From Methanosphaera stadtmanae (GTDB lineage: Archaea > Methanobacteriota > Methanobacteria > Methanobacteriales > Methanobacteriaceae): a stretch of DNA of 55,798 bases. Under the pieces are notes generated by a model, which made no database searches, was not told the origin of the DNA, and worked only from the letters and a program-made list of their open reading frames with translations. Shown one piece after another: positions 28,061 through 37,042 of the stretch (the first letter of the stretch is position 1; each line of letters begins with the position of its first letter). The stretch spans positions 1-55,798 of the forward strand of contig SUTQ01000016.1 of NCBI GenBank assembly GCA_015062805.1. Reading direction: 5' to 3'. A program made the position numbers and the translations under genes.

Positions 28061-28396
28061 TTATTGATTTAGTTTTTCTTTAATTTCTTCTTTTCTACAT
28101 TCAATTTTTTTGTTTAATGTCACATTTTCCTTCTTTGATTTTATCTTTAATCTCAGAAGTGTCAGATTCTATATTTGCAAGATGTTCTAATTTTTCTACA
28201 TCTTTCTCAAGTGATTTAATTAATTCAACCTTTGCTTTTTGCATTTTTAATTCTGTTTCTAATCGAATTTCTTCGAATTGACTGCTTGCTTTGAACAAAA
28301 TTAAATCTACAGGACTGTCTCCTTTTTCAATGAGTTTAGAGGAAACCTTGCTCAACTGATACTGATATTACTATCCGGTAATTCCAAAAAACTCAT
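28061..28396 (-). pseudogene. Coiled-coil protein, frameshifted, about 110 codons
   Basis: MSFLELPDSNISIS is followed in another frame by SKVSSKLIEKGDSPVDLILF and a long heptad-patterned helix (KAKVELIKSLEKDVEKLEHL), then in a third frame by IECRKEEIKEKLNQ. Breaks are near 28350 and at an A7 run near 28090. It lies head to head, 16 bp apart, with the ubiB fragment. A coiled-coil protein of unknown family, now broken. Confidence 0.5.
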
Positions 28397-28412
28397 TAAT
28401 CAATTAATATAC

Positions 28413-29046
28413 ATGAAACTCATCACTCCTGAACAAAACACCGAAGAATTCCAGGAAGATGTTGAAGACTTGTTAAACAAATACCTTGGCGTAGATTTAG
28501 ACCAAATGGATGGAATATTTGAAAGTTTAATGAATGTAATGATTAAACATAACATAATCCTACCAAGGGAGTTCGTAATGATTGGAAGAGGTTTCATACT
28601 CTTAGAAGATACTGGTAGCAGATTAGACCCATATTTTAACCTAACAACAGAACTTGAAAAATTCGCTAAAAAGATGATAAGTCAAAAATTCAGTGCAGGC
28701 AATATTGCATCTGTTGGATTAAATTATATCGTTGAAATCGAACACTTATTAAAAGATTTACCTGATAAATTAAATTCCACACTTAACAAACTTGATGCAG
28801 AGAATTGGAAGTAAACTTAAAACATAGCGGATTAGATGATCTTAAAAATATGATATCCTTATCATTAATACTTGCTGCATTAATAGTTGGTACTGCATTG
28901 GTATTAGCAGCTACAATTGTGCTTCCTCACTCTTTATAACATCAACTGGTCTTCCAATAGGATATGTTTACATTGTTTCATTGATAGGGTTCGTAATAAG
29001 CATCATTCTTGGTATTTATATAGTATTTAAATACTTACGTAACTAA
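28413..29046 (+). pseudogene. C-terminal fragment of UbiB/AarF (ABC1) kinase-like protein, with frameshifts
   Basis: The sequence starts ITPEQNTEEFQEDVEDLL and contains IILPREFVMIGRGFILLEDT and RLDPYFNLTTEL, the C-terminal region of UbiB/AarF proteins. Those are normally over 500 residues with an N-terminal atypical kinase domain, which is missing. After codon 133 the reading continues in another frame (VNLKHSGLDDLKNMI, a membrane helix) and, past a break near 28930, in a third (FITSTGLPIGYVYIV...YLRN), giving the two C-terminal membrane helices of UbiB. It is thus a 5'-deleted, frameshifted remnant. An intact copy would be expected elsewhere in the genome. Confidence 0.7.
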
Positions 29047-29054
29047 TTATAATT

Positions 29055-29098
29055 GTTCTAATATTTTTCTTTATTAGAACCCTTTTTCTTTTTTTTTG
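29055..29098 (+). terminator. Hairpin followed by T-rich tract after ubiB fragment
   Basis: GTTCTAATA pairs perfectly with TATTAGAAC around an 8-nt loop, directly followed by CCCTTTTTC and a run of nine T. It lies 8 bp after the last ubiB stop codon. This is the best intrinsic-terminator-like structure outside the 38.3 kb leader, and its survival supports a once active ubiB gene. Confidence 0.65.
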
Positions 29099-29233
29099 CT
29101 AAGACAACATATTAATTTGCTAAGGTTCAGCAAACAAGTCATACATCTTTTTTTTAATGTTTATTTTTAAAAATAGTTAAATCATAATATTAAATTTTTC
29201 TAAAAAAGATAAATTGAAGAAAAGAATTTTATT

Positions 29234-30196
29234 TTAATCTTCTATGGCAAATAGTATGTCCCTAATAGTTGAAATTATAGGAACTAACAGGAATAGATAA
29301 ATGAAATTATGATTTACATTGAAGTCAAGTAAATTCACGATAATAGTAACTCCCATAATTATATAAAGCGTATGGTTAACATATGATTTTTCATCTTCTG
29401 ATACAACTCTTTCTAAAAATCCATGATTATTAGCATAATGATACATTAATAAAAAGAACAATATTGTCAATAATATATTGATTCCGAAGATAACATTTGC
29501 CAAGAAAAACTGTGAATAATTTCCTACCAGATATGTTCCATATGGAATAAATGATACTGACGCCAAAAATAGGATATTTAACCACAAGTAAGGCATGTTC
29601 AATTTTTTGATTTTTAAAAACTGATGATGGTATACCCAAAATGAAGCAAGCAAAATGAAACTTACCAGTGTGATACCAATATTTGGAATCATAGCATATA
29701 CCGAAGTTATAAATTGGCTATTGGATGTGCTATCCAAAACTGGTGATGAAATACCAAATATCAAAAGGGTCATAACTATTCCAAAGATTCCATCTGTTAA
29801 GGCCAACAATCTACTAGGATCAATATCAATCTGTTCCTTTAAAGAGTGTAAAACTTTCTGATATAATGATAAATTATTATTCTTTATAGTTAACTTTTTA
29901 ATATGATCATCTATGACTTTTTCTGATGCCCTATTTGCAGTTTTTTCACTGATTTTTTCTTTTTCAGAAAGCTGTTTTATTTTATTAAGTCTCTTGGCGG
30001 TCTTTGTATCTGTTTCCTCAATATATTCCTTTGTATCCTTAATTTTTTTTAAAGTTTTTTCATCACAATTATCTTCAATATTCTTTAGTTGATTATCTAT
30101 TACCTGCTTTAAATTTTCCAATTCTTCATATTTAGCAAATAAGATATCATTTGATTCATCGCATACTTTATTCATTTTATCTTCAATAAAAATCAC
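29234..30196 (-). CDS. TMEM175 (DUF1211) family channel-like protein with N-terminal coiled coil, about 313-320 aa
   Basis: Residues about 125-310 are the six-helix TMEM175 unit: RLLALTDGIFGIVMTLL (family signature RxxAxTDG at helix 1), ASFWVYHHQFL in helix 3, and FLASVSFIPY in helix 4. TMEM175 proteins are potassium-selective channels; prokaryotic ones work as tetramers. The first 120 residues are a long charged coiled coil (repeated Lys/Glu heptads), unusual for the family and suited to assembly or sensing inside the cell. The start is uncertain: GTG at 30196, or ATG at 30175 giving 313 residues. The ribosome-binding GGGTGAT is not well spaced for either. Confidence 0.8.
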   Translation of the reverse strand: MIFIEDKMNKVCDESNDILFAKYEELENLKQVIDNQLKNIEDNCDEKTLKKIKDTKEYIEETDTKTAKRLNKIKQLSEKEKISEKTANRASEKVIDDHIKKLTIKNNNLSLYQKVLHSLKEQIDIDPSRLLALTDGIFGIVMTLLIFGISSPVLDSTSNSQFITSVYAMIPNIGITLVSFILLASFWVYHHQFLKIKKLNMPYLWLNILFLASVSFIPYGTYLVGNYSQFFLANVIFGINILLTILFFLLMYHYANNHGFLERVVSEDEKSYVNHTLYIIMGVTIIVNLLDFNVNHNFIYLFLLVPIISTIRDILFAIED

Positions 30197-30458
30197 CCTT
30201 AAAATTGATTTGATAATTAATCAACGAATTTTCTTGAAATGCATTTAATATAAACTTATTATAAAAACACATTTACTTAGTATAATAAATTAAAATGGAT
30301 TTAAGCTAATTAAACTCTAATAATACTATGTTTTAAAGATATTTAATTTTATCTTTTATAAAAAAAATTTCATTCAAGCTACATTATTAATACATTGATA
30401 GAGATGTAAATAATATAGACTAAATAATTAATTTAAAAAATAAAAAAAATGGAGATTA

Positions 30459-30638
30459 TTATTCTGCTAAAGTCCAATAGCATCTTTTAGGTGAAACAAT
30501 TGTTTCATCTTTTTTAAGTTCTTTCATAATTTTATCTACTTCTTTTTTTTCAACACCAGAGATTTCACTTACCTTTGTAGCGTTTAAAGGTTCTTCTGAA
30601 TTTTTAAATGCTTCTATAACTTTATCTTTATTATCCAT
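30459..30638 (-). CDS. Small winged-helix DNA-binding protein, 59 aa
   Basis: The whole protein is one winged helix: KDKVIEAFKNSEEPLNATKV, then SEISGVEKKEVDKIMKELKKD as the helix-turn-helix, and a short wing ending in CYWTLAE. AGGTGATG supports the start at 30638 rather than the TTG three codons earlier. Such stand-alone domains in archaea are thought to be transcription regulators. It is the last gene of a same-strand run MarR, ferritin-like, lactonase-fold, wHTH; the gap to the previous gene is 46 bp. Confidence 0.75.
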   Translation of the reverse strand: MDNKDKVIEAFKNSEEPLNATKVSEISGVEKKEVDKIMKELKKDETIVSPKRCYWTLAE

Positions 30639-30684
30639 AATCATCACCTAATTAAATATTACATTTATTGAATAATAATTGTTT

Positions 30685-31464
30685 TTATATGGGTTTAATA
30701 GTTTCAGGAGGATTTTTCAAATCTACAATGGATTGATTTTCAAGATTTTCATATCCTAATGGTGTGTGTGTAGAAAGATATACTGTAGGATTTTTAGATA
30801 TGAATTCACGAATATTATTCAAAGTTTCTCGTGCTAATTCCATATCCTCAAATATTACTGATAACTTATTTTCATACAATGCTTCATCAGTATACGTAAC
30901 GTCACCATGAATCATATAATATATATTATTATTTTCTACAATCACTATGCTGTTTCCTGTAGTATGACCTTTTGCTTCAATATAATATATATTATCTGTA
31001 ATTTTTTCGGATTTTTTGAAGTTGTGGTAAGAACCATCATTGAATTCAACAGGTATGATAATATTTCCTGTTAATTTCATTTCTTCAGCTTCTGTTTTAG
31101 ATATATATACCTTGGCATTTGGAAAACTTCTGATTTCTCCAGTATGATCGTCATGTTTATGTGTGATTAGGATTTTTGTAACATCATTGGTTTTATATCC
31201 TAATTTTTCAAATGCACTTACATAGTCAGTAATCTTTTCTCCCATATACAATGGAGCATCATCATTTTTAGGTATTTCTGGTGCTTCTATAGGTAGTCCA
31301 GTATCTACCAATATAACTTCTTCACCAGTATCTATAAGATAATTTTGTAAACTTGATCTGTATTTGATTTGTGAATCAAATTTATCTGCACCCTCTTCTC
31401 CACCAAATGCAAATGATTGGGTCATGAATCCATTATCATACAATTTCACAGCTTTAATATCCAT
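30685..31464 (-). CDS. Metallo-beta-lactamase fold hydrolase, lactonase-like, 259 aa
   Basis: ITHKHDDHTG supplies the HxHxDH metal motif; GHTTGNS, HGDVTYTD and STHTPLG give the remaining metal ligands. Length and the absence of extra domains match the N-acyl-homoserine lactonase/AhlS-like group, which hydrolyses lactones or related esters; the true substrate is not predictable. It starts 18 bp after the ferritin-like gene on the same strand, so both probably answer to the palindrome and MarR gene upstream. Confidence 0.8.
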   Translation of the reverse strand: MDIKAVKLYDNGFMTQSFAFGGEEGADKFDSQIKYRSSLQNYLIDTGEEVILVDTGLPIEAPEIPKNDDAPLYMGEKITDYVSAFEKLGYKTNDVTKILITHKHDDHTGEIRSFPNAKVYISKTEAEEMKLTGNIIIPVEFNDGSYHNFKKSEKITDNIYYIEAKGHTTGNSIVIVENNNIYYMIHGDVTYTDEALYENKLSVIFEDMELARETLNNIREFISKNPTVYLSTHTPLGYENLENQSIVDLKNPPETIKPI

Positions 31465-31482
31465 AAATATATTCTCCAGATA

Positions 31483-31940
31483 CTATAAGAACTTGAATAT
31501 GAAGTATTCTTTTCCTATTTTTTCTACAAGTTCTATTTGTCCTTCACTCCAGTACATATCTTCTTCTTCATCCTTGAGATATTCTTTCATTAAATCATAT
31601 GTGGTTATGTCAAATATGTCTGATTCCATTAAATCTGTAATGGTTTTTATTCCATCAATTGATACTTGATAGTCTGCTTTAATGAATTCTAAAACATCAT
31701 CATATATTGGTTTTGATGGTTGCTCTTCCTGTATTATAGTACCACCTAAATCAAGTATTCTGTCCATGAATTGTTCTAAAAGTCCAGTTCTTCTGTTGCA
31801 TGTTCAGCATATTTCTCTTGAAGTTTACTGAAACCTTGTGCTCCGAATATTTTTGATTGAATTCTGTGTTGGAATGAATTTGCTGATAATTCAGTTACTA
31901 TCATTTGTAATACTTTTATAGTTTCTTCTTTATTTGCCAT
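31483..31940 (-). pseudogene. Ferritin-like protein, one single-base frameshift, about 152 codons
   Basis: The ATG at 31940 opens MANKEETIKVLQMIVTELSA up to KYAEHATEE, where the frame hits a stop. One extra A at GAAGAACTGG (near 31790) would join it to TGLLEQFMDRILDLGG and the rest, ending in GQIELVEKIGKEYF. The joined sequence has the four-helix ferritin/bacterioferritin look, with EHAxEE...DRILxLGG and a closing E...IG...Y helix, at normal family length. Such proteins store iron and remove it as a source of oxygen radicals. A perfect palindrome lies 20-43 bp upstream. The break may be a sequencing artefact. Confidence 0.65.
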
Positions 31941-31959
31941 AATAAAACCTCATAAAGTT

Positions 31960-31983
31960 AAGACTTAACATAAGTTAAGTCTT
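31960..31983. promoter_or_regulatory. Perfect 10-bp inverted repeat upstream of ferritin-like gene
   Basis: AAGACTTAAC-ATAA-GTTAAGTCTT is a perfect 24-bp palindrome located 20 bp before the ferritin-like ATG, between it and the end of the marR gene. Size and symmetry suit a MarR dimer. Its position close to the expected transcription start suggests repression. Confidence 0.7.
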
Positions 31984-32023
31984 TATTTAATATATTTTTT
32001 TTTTTTACTTATAAAAAATGTTT

Positions 32024-32473
32024 TTAAATTTCATGAGTATTATATGCAAACTCATATAATAACTTAGTGAATTTCTTGTCTTCAATACCATCAATATTTT
32101 TAAGCACATTTTGCTCCCAGAGCTGTGTTATTTTAAGCACTTCCTTTGTCAGTAATAGCCCTTCTGGTGTTAAGGATACAAGTCTTCTACTTTTATTATT
32201 TTCATCTACCTTTTTATCAATATATCCTCTGTTTTCAAGTTTTTTTAGCATTTTAGTAACATATGCTTCAGAAACACATAGTAAATCCGCCAATTCACGT
32301 TGAGATATTAATTCATGATAAAAAATGTTGTATAAAAAAGTCAATTCACCTTGTGAAATATTTTTATCTTTTAGTTGATTTTTTAAGAACTTATTATATC
32401 TTATCAGAATATATTCCATATACAATATATTGGGCGTAAAATATATTTTTTCTTCCAAATCAAAACTTTTCAT
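32024..32473 (-). CDS. MarR family transcriptional regulator, 149 aa
   Basis: The central winged helix is clear: ISQGELTFLYNIFYHELISQ, then RELADLLCVSEAYVTKMLKKL as recognition helices, then the wing RGYIDKKVDENNKSRRLVSLTPEGLLL. Dimerisation helices flank it. MarR proteins respond to oxidants or small ligands and usually control neighbours. Immediately downstream is a palindrome in front of ferritin-like and lactonase-fold genes, the probable targets. Its own promoter has no copy of that palindrome that I can see. Confidence 0.85.
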   Translation of the reverse strand: MKSFDLEEKIYFTPNILYMEYILIRYNKFLKNQLKDKNISQGELTFLYNIFYHELISQRELADLLCVSEAYVTKMLKKLENRGYIDKKVDENNKSRRLVSLTPEGLLLTKEVLKITQLWEQNVLKNIDGIEDKKFTKLLYEFAYNTHEI

Positions 32474-32669
32474 ATAATCTCACCACTAAATTATCTCAAT
32501 CAAATTTTTTCACTTATTCTCTACTTTTAGATTAGTAAAAACTATTATTTAATTTAATTAGAAAGAATATAAAAATAAAAAAATATTTTCAATAAAGATG
32601 AAATTATAGAAGATTTAAAAATAGTTATCATTAATAAAAGAAAAAAAGAGTATTTATTAAGTTAGTTTT

Positions 32670-32891
32670 TTAGAAGAAACTACTGAATAATAATGTACCA
32701 TAATGTGCAAACAGTCTAAGTATTATGATAATTATAGCGACTGCCATAATATTTCTGGAATGTTCATAAAAGATTTCATTATCTTTTTTCAATATGAATA
32801 ATATTGCTCCATAGATTAATCCTAATCCACTAAAGAAAATTGCTAAAAAATAACCTAATAAACATACTGCTAAATCACCATTAAATTCCAT
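32670..32891 (-). CDS. Small membrane protein, 73 aa
   Basis: Starting at the ATG at 32891 (GGTGT six bases upstream), two hydrophobic segments are seen: LAVCLLGYFLAIFFSGLGLIYG and a second around IMAVAIIIIILRLFAHYG, joined by a charged loop (KKDNEIFYEHSRN). The pattern recalls DUF4870/TM2-like two-helix proteins, but I cannot assign a family. A frame extending ten codons further upstream lacks a ribosome-binding site. Confidence 0.55.
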   Translation of the reverse strand: MEFNGDLAVCLLGYFLAIFFSGLGLIYGAILFILKKDNEIFYEHSRNIMAVAIIIIILRLFAHYGTLLFSSFF

Positions 32892-33082
32892 TTTTTTACA
32901 CCATCTTATTATTTTTAACAATTATCATTTCGATATTTGATAACTAATATAACTCTATCTAATTATTCATTTAAATAATTATTGAAGTTTTATAAAAATT
33001 AATTTATTAATCTACTATTTTCTTATCATTTTACAACAATAATTGGTGGATAATATATAAAATTTTTACAATTCTTTGATAG

Positions 33083-33109
33083 TGATTTTTCAATATATTG
33101 AGAAAATCA
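33083..33109. terminator. Hairpin downstream of the hsd-like operon
   Basis: TGATTTT-t-CAATA pairs with TATTG-ag-AAAATCA, enclosing the palindrome CAATATATTG. It lies about 130 bp beyond the last gene of the four-gene operon, within a 351-bp gene-free stretch (32892-33242) in which I see no ORF or other structure. A possible 3'-end structure. Confidence 0.4.
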
Positions 33110-33242
33110 TTGACCCAGTTATTAAAATTTAAATAAATCTTAGTTTTTGTTAGAAGTGCTATAAATAAATTGTGAAGGATATTATTTATACTCATTATAT
33201 ATGAAATATATGTTTTAAATAAAAAAATAGATAAGAGTATTA

Positions 33243-34037
33243 TTAGTCAGATACTAATACATAATACTCGTTTTGAGAGTCATTCAATAATTTTAACGTT
33301 ACTTCACTTACGTTTGCATAATAGTCCTTCATAGCCGCATCTATCAATTGCTCTATGCTGTGTTGTGTGGTATTTTTGATGTTTTGTTCCTTAAGGTATC
33401 TGCTGAAGTTGTCTATTATATTTTTCTTGTTTACCACATTAGCCTTAAGTAACTCTTCAAGATTACTGTTGATCCATTCCCTTAAATCTTCTTCAGTCAG
33501 TGCTTTGTACTTCATGATTTGAATTTGTTCAACGTAACTTCCATCAGGATTATTAAAGATTCTGTCAGAACCTACTTTTTCAATTAATGCCTTTTGAATA
33601 TGCTCATGAAATTCAGATTCGATGATGAAGTTACTTTTGAGTTCGTCAGGCAGTTGTATAAAAACATCATTATTTACCATACTTATACCTTCATGATATA
33701 GAGCAGACAATACTTTTTCTTTTATATCATCCATCAGTGTCTTTTCATTATAATTATCTACTATTATTATATGGTTGTTAATCCAATTATCAACAATATT
33801 TGATGCTCTATTATCATATTCATTGAGCAATTTAAAACCAACTATTTCAGATGAATCAGATAAATCAACATGATTATCATTTAGGAATACTCCTAGTATA
33901 TTATTGAAAAATGTAAGAAGTGCTTTTTCTGAAATATTCACTTCATGAAGCTGTAAATACTTGATAAGATTTTCCAGCAATAGAGATGTTTCAATTCTAT
34001 CATCATCCCGTGATGTATAAATCAGATTATTTTTCAA
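33243..34037 (-). CDS. Hypothetical protein of hsd-like operon (gene 4), 264 aa
   Basis: I recognise no family. The protein is soluble, acidic and mostly helical. Two segments (IVDNWINNHIIIVDN...SALYHEG and LREWINSNLEELLKAN...AAMKDYYANV) share a W-I-N-x-(H/N)...pattern that also occurs in the preceding protein (VYNWFNHNL, VEWLNENT), suggesting the two proteins contain related repeated helical or winged-helix modules. The start is a TTG immediately after the upstream TGA, with GTGAT overlapping the junction, so translation is coupled. It is always the last gene of the unit here; its role is tied to the HsdS/HsdM-like pair. Confidence 0.65.
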   Translation of the reverse strand: MKNNLIYTSRDDDRIETSLLLENLIKYLQLHEVNISEKALLTFFNNILGVFLNDNHVDLSDSSEIVGFKLLNEYDNRASNIVDNWINNHIIIVDNYNEKTLMDDIKEKVLSALYHEGISMVNNDVFIQLPDELKSNFIIESEFHEHIQKALIEKVGSDRIFNNPDGSYVEQIQIMKYKALTEEDLREWINSNLEELLKANVVNKKNIIDNFSRYLKEQNIKNTTQHSIEQLIDAAMKDYYANVSEVTLKLLNDSQNEYYVLVSD

Positions 34038-35726
34038 TCACGTATAGATAATATTGTCAGAATCAAAGATATCATTAGATAGTTCATCTTTTATGGAAGA
34101 TTGCAGGTTATCAGATACCTGTTTATCCAATATTTCTATATTGGGATACCACGTTACATTACCAGTACTGCTGGATGTATCCCTTTGTATAGTATCCTTG
34201 GATATTGACTGATATACCTCCTGAACTGCCTTGCCGATTATCTGGGAAAATGTTCTTGCAGGTACTGCCTTTGAGAATCCTGCATTATGCAATTCCTTCC
34301 ATTCATCAGGAGTGGTGATTAACCAACCATTTTGTGCAAATAATGGTTCTATTTTATCGAATATTTGACGTGTATATGTTTTTGAACCTTCCACTTCACA
34401 GGTGTTTTCATTTAACCATTCCACGATAATATTTTTGATTCTGTTTTCGCGTTCTTCATTTATATTGATAAATTTTAGTTTAGAATAGAATTCGTTACCC
34501 TTAATGCTGGTGTTTTTAATATCCTTGAAACTTAGTGTAGGATTATGTTTGTTATACCAACTGTACAAATAACTTTCCATACGATTAGATAATAATTTCA
34601 TGTCAATATCAATATCCTGACTATCAATGTCCTTATTAATTTTTGCAGTAATTTCTTCAATAGTAACAGTATCATGAATATTTCTGGAGATTTTAAGATT
34701 ATGATTGAACCAATTATACACAAATTCCTTAATATCCCTGTAATTTACTTCATCAATTACAACTTGCATTTTATTACTTCCCCTATTGTCACTCATAATA
34801 TTTTCATCTTTATCCTTACACACGTTTGAAATAGATTTGCAGTTTTCGGCATTTTCATCCAGTTTTTCCATTATTTCATCAAATTTATCCTCTATTGCAA
34901 CTAGTTTTTCATCCTGTTTAGCCAAATTTGTATTGAGTGAGTCCTTAATTAACGCAATTTCATTGAAATATGTGTTAAATTCCTGATATTTCCTGTTTGA
35001 TGCTTTGATTTTTTGATGAATCTTAGCCATTTTATTAGATAACTGATTATGCTTATTGGATAGACTATCCTCAAGGATGTCCTGTTTTTCATTGATTTCT
35101 TTAATTTCCCTTGAATAAGCATCATTTGGAATTCTTTCATCAAGATGTTCAATCAGTCTAACTGCTATTTCATCAATTATCCTATCAGTAAATTTAAAAT
35201 CTTCATCTTTTACCATTTGAATCTCCTTAATATCCTCATTTAATTCAATACTACTAGACCTTTTCTGTATGTACTGTCTAATCTTTCTTTTGTCAAATTT
35301 CTTTTTTCCATAGTCATTAAGCATAGAATTTGTGATACAAAGACTTTCAACAGATAATTCCTTCTTAACATCACCCATATCAATATCTAAAAGTATATTT
35401 TCTATATCTTCTACCGTCAATTCTTGGTTATGATTATTTGTCAAGAGTAATCCATCGATTTTACAGTAGTTGTTCAATGAATGCTCCAACAAATGATTGT
35501 AAAGCAATGAATTTTGTGGTTCTACTCTAAAGAAATCATAACCTACCTTTACCAAGTCCTGTACTGGAAATCTTCTGCATAGTAGTATCAGTATGAGAAT
35601 CTGCTGATTTAGATTCTTTTTAGTGTTGAAGTCCCTTGTACGTTCATACTTTTTGCAGAGATTGTTGTATATTTCTTTTAAATCCTTATCATTCAATTTA
35701 TTTACATGTTTGAGGGGATTTACCAT
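34038..35726 (-). CDS. Hypothetical coiled-coil protein of hsd-like operon (gene 3), 562 aa
   Basis: GGAGGTAAC 3 bases before the ATG at 35726 sets the start. The N-terminal 180 residues are helical, residues about 210-310 form a long coiled coil (NEKQDILEDSLSNKHNQLSN and later heptads), and the C-terminal half contains repeated modules starting IKEFVYNWFNHNL and IKNIIVEWLNENT, each followed by polar helices. No ATPase, nuclease or helicase motif is visible, so it does not replace HsdR. A structural or DNA-bridging subunit is possible. The gap to the HsdM-like gene is 20 bp. Confidence 0.65.
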   Translation of the reverse strand: MVNPLKHVNKLNDKDLKEIYNNLCKKYERTRDFNTKKNLNQQILILILLCRRFPVQDLVKVGYDFFRVEPQNSLLYNHLLEHSLNNYCKIDGLLLTNNHNQELTVEDIENILLDIDMGDVKKELSVESLCITNSMLNDYGKKKFDKRKIRQYIQKRSSSIELNEDIKEIQMVKDEDFKFTDRIIDEIAVRLIEHLDERIPNDAYSREIKEINEKQDILEDSLSNKHNQLSNKMAKIHQKIKASNRKYQEFNTYFNEIALIKDSLNTNLAKQDEKLVAIEDKFDEIMEKLDENAENCKSISNVCKDKDENIMSDNRGSNKMQVVIDEVNYRDIKEFVYNWFNHNLKISRNIHDTVTIEEITAKINKDIDSQDIDIDMKLLSNRMESYLYSWYNKHNPTLSFKDIKNTSIKGNEFYSKLKFININEERENRIKNIIVEWLNENTCEVEGSKTYTRQIFDKIEPLFAQNGWLITTPDEWKELHNAGFSKAVPARTFSQIIGKAVQEVYQSISKDTIQRDTSSSTGNVTWYPNIEILDKQVSDNLQSSIKDELSNDIFDSDNIIYT

Positions 35727-35746
35727 TGTTACCTCCATAATTAATG

Positions 35747-37042
35747 TTACCTTTTTTGCAACATAGCTTCTATTTCTTGATCCAATTCTTTTATCCTATC
35801 AGAACATTTTTTCTGTTTGTTCAGTATATCCTCAATGGATTGTTTCTCATAATCCAATGTGTAAACATAACGTTTTGGATTGAGATTATAATCATTTTTG
35901 ATAATTTCATCCTTATCTATTATATTACTGAATTTTGGGATTATTTCCCTATTTTCATAGCTTTTGAAAATACTCTGTTCTTCAGATGGCAATAATAGTC
36001 CCGGTAATAAATGTTTAGGCTTAATAAAGAGGAAATCTTCGCTTTCCTTATTCTTATTTAGAATTAGAATAATTATATCACGACTTCTGAAACCTGAATC
36101 ATAATCTATTACCACATCCAGGAGATTATTTTCAATTAAGCATTGTCTTAATTGTTGTGCATCACTTTTTACCAGTAAATCCTGCGTAGTTGTTGTTACA
36201 ATTATACCATTGTCATCCATATGTTCTATTAGGTTAAGCAGATGAATTGAATTTGAACTTTTGGTTATGTATTTGTCGTATTTTTTGATTTTAGTCTTAT
36301 CATTTCTTTTCAATCGTTTTTCAAATGGTACTGAGACGATTGTATCGTATTTTTTACTATCCTCATCTATGAGAATTTCCTTCTTATATAGTGAAACTTT
36401 ATCCGATGATATTCCATTGATTAAAAGATTCTGCTTTGCATGTATATAATCGGCATCATTTTTCAAATACAATGTAGCATGATCAAAATGTTCCAGAGCC
36501 GTGACAGTTTGTGCATCCATAGATGAAGGATCATAAAATTCTTTGACTTCATGATTGATAGTGGCTAGTTTGGACAACAAATCAATGGTGGGTGGAATAA
36601 TCCTATCTACAGCATTATCATATGTTTCTTGATTATAATTTACTAACTTGAATAACTCAGTTAAATTATCATCATATTCTATGATATCCATAATGTCATT
36701 CAAATTATTCTTAGTAATCTTTTCATCATCTACTCTGGAAAATATTTCCTTAATGTCCTGATTTTTACTGTTTTTTAGAACATTCAAAGCACTTTTAACA
36801 TCAGATAAACAGGAATCCTCATTCTTATCGTATTTTTTAATGATATTGGTTAAGAGTTCATAGTCACGGAAAGTAAATCCATACTCCTTCTGAAATTCAT
36901 CCAAATTATCATTGAGTTCTTCCTGTTTTTGTGCCAAGAATTTCATTGTTAAAAAAGGAATTACATCTACCTCTGAACCTATTCTGCTGAAATTTCTACG
37001 AAGATCTTTTCTTCTACTTCTATGACGAATGTTAATTTTCAT
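35747..37042 (-). CDS. HsdM-like protein lacking methyltransferase catalytic motifs, 431 aa
   Basis: Order and spacing of segments follow the type I modification subunit HsdM, but the SAM-binding motif, normally DPxCGSGG, reads DPSSMDAQ (residues 171-178), and the catalytic NPPF reads SVPF (237-240). The later parts are retained: GIIVTTTTQDLL for the usual VVLP segment, CLIENNLLDVVIDY, FRSRDIIILILNKNK and a coiled C-terminus. It is therefore probably an inactive structural homologue. GGTGAT 4 bases before the ATG at 37042 sets the start, giving an 11-bp overlap with the hsdS-like gene. Assignment rests on motif order, not on a profile search. Confidence 0.7.
   Translation of the reverse strand: MKINIRHRSRRKDLRRNFSRIGSEVDVIPFLTMKFLAQKQEELNDNLDEFQKEYGFTFRDYELLTNIIKKYDKNEDSCLSDVKSALNVLKNSKNQDIKEIFSRVDDEKITKNNLNDIMDIIEYDDNLTELFKLVNYNQETYDNAVDRIIPPTIDLLSKLATINHEVKEFYDPSSMDAQTVTALEHFDHATLYLKNDADYIHAKQNLLINGISSDKVSLYKKEILIDEDSKKYDTIVSVPFEKRLKRNDKTKIKKYDKYITKSSNSIHLLNLIEHMDDNGIIVTTTTQDLLVKSDAQQLRQCLIENNLLDVVIDYDSGFRSRDIIILILNKNKESEDFLFIKPKHLLPGLLLPSEEQSIFKSYENREIIPKFSNIIDKDEIIKNDYNLNPKRYVYTLDYEKQSIEDILNKQKKCSDRIKELDQEIEAMLQKR

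Noticed and set aside
28400-28597. Minus-strand ORF across the ubiB fragment
   Set aside because: The plus strand shows clear UbiB motifs; the opposite frame is a shadow.
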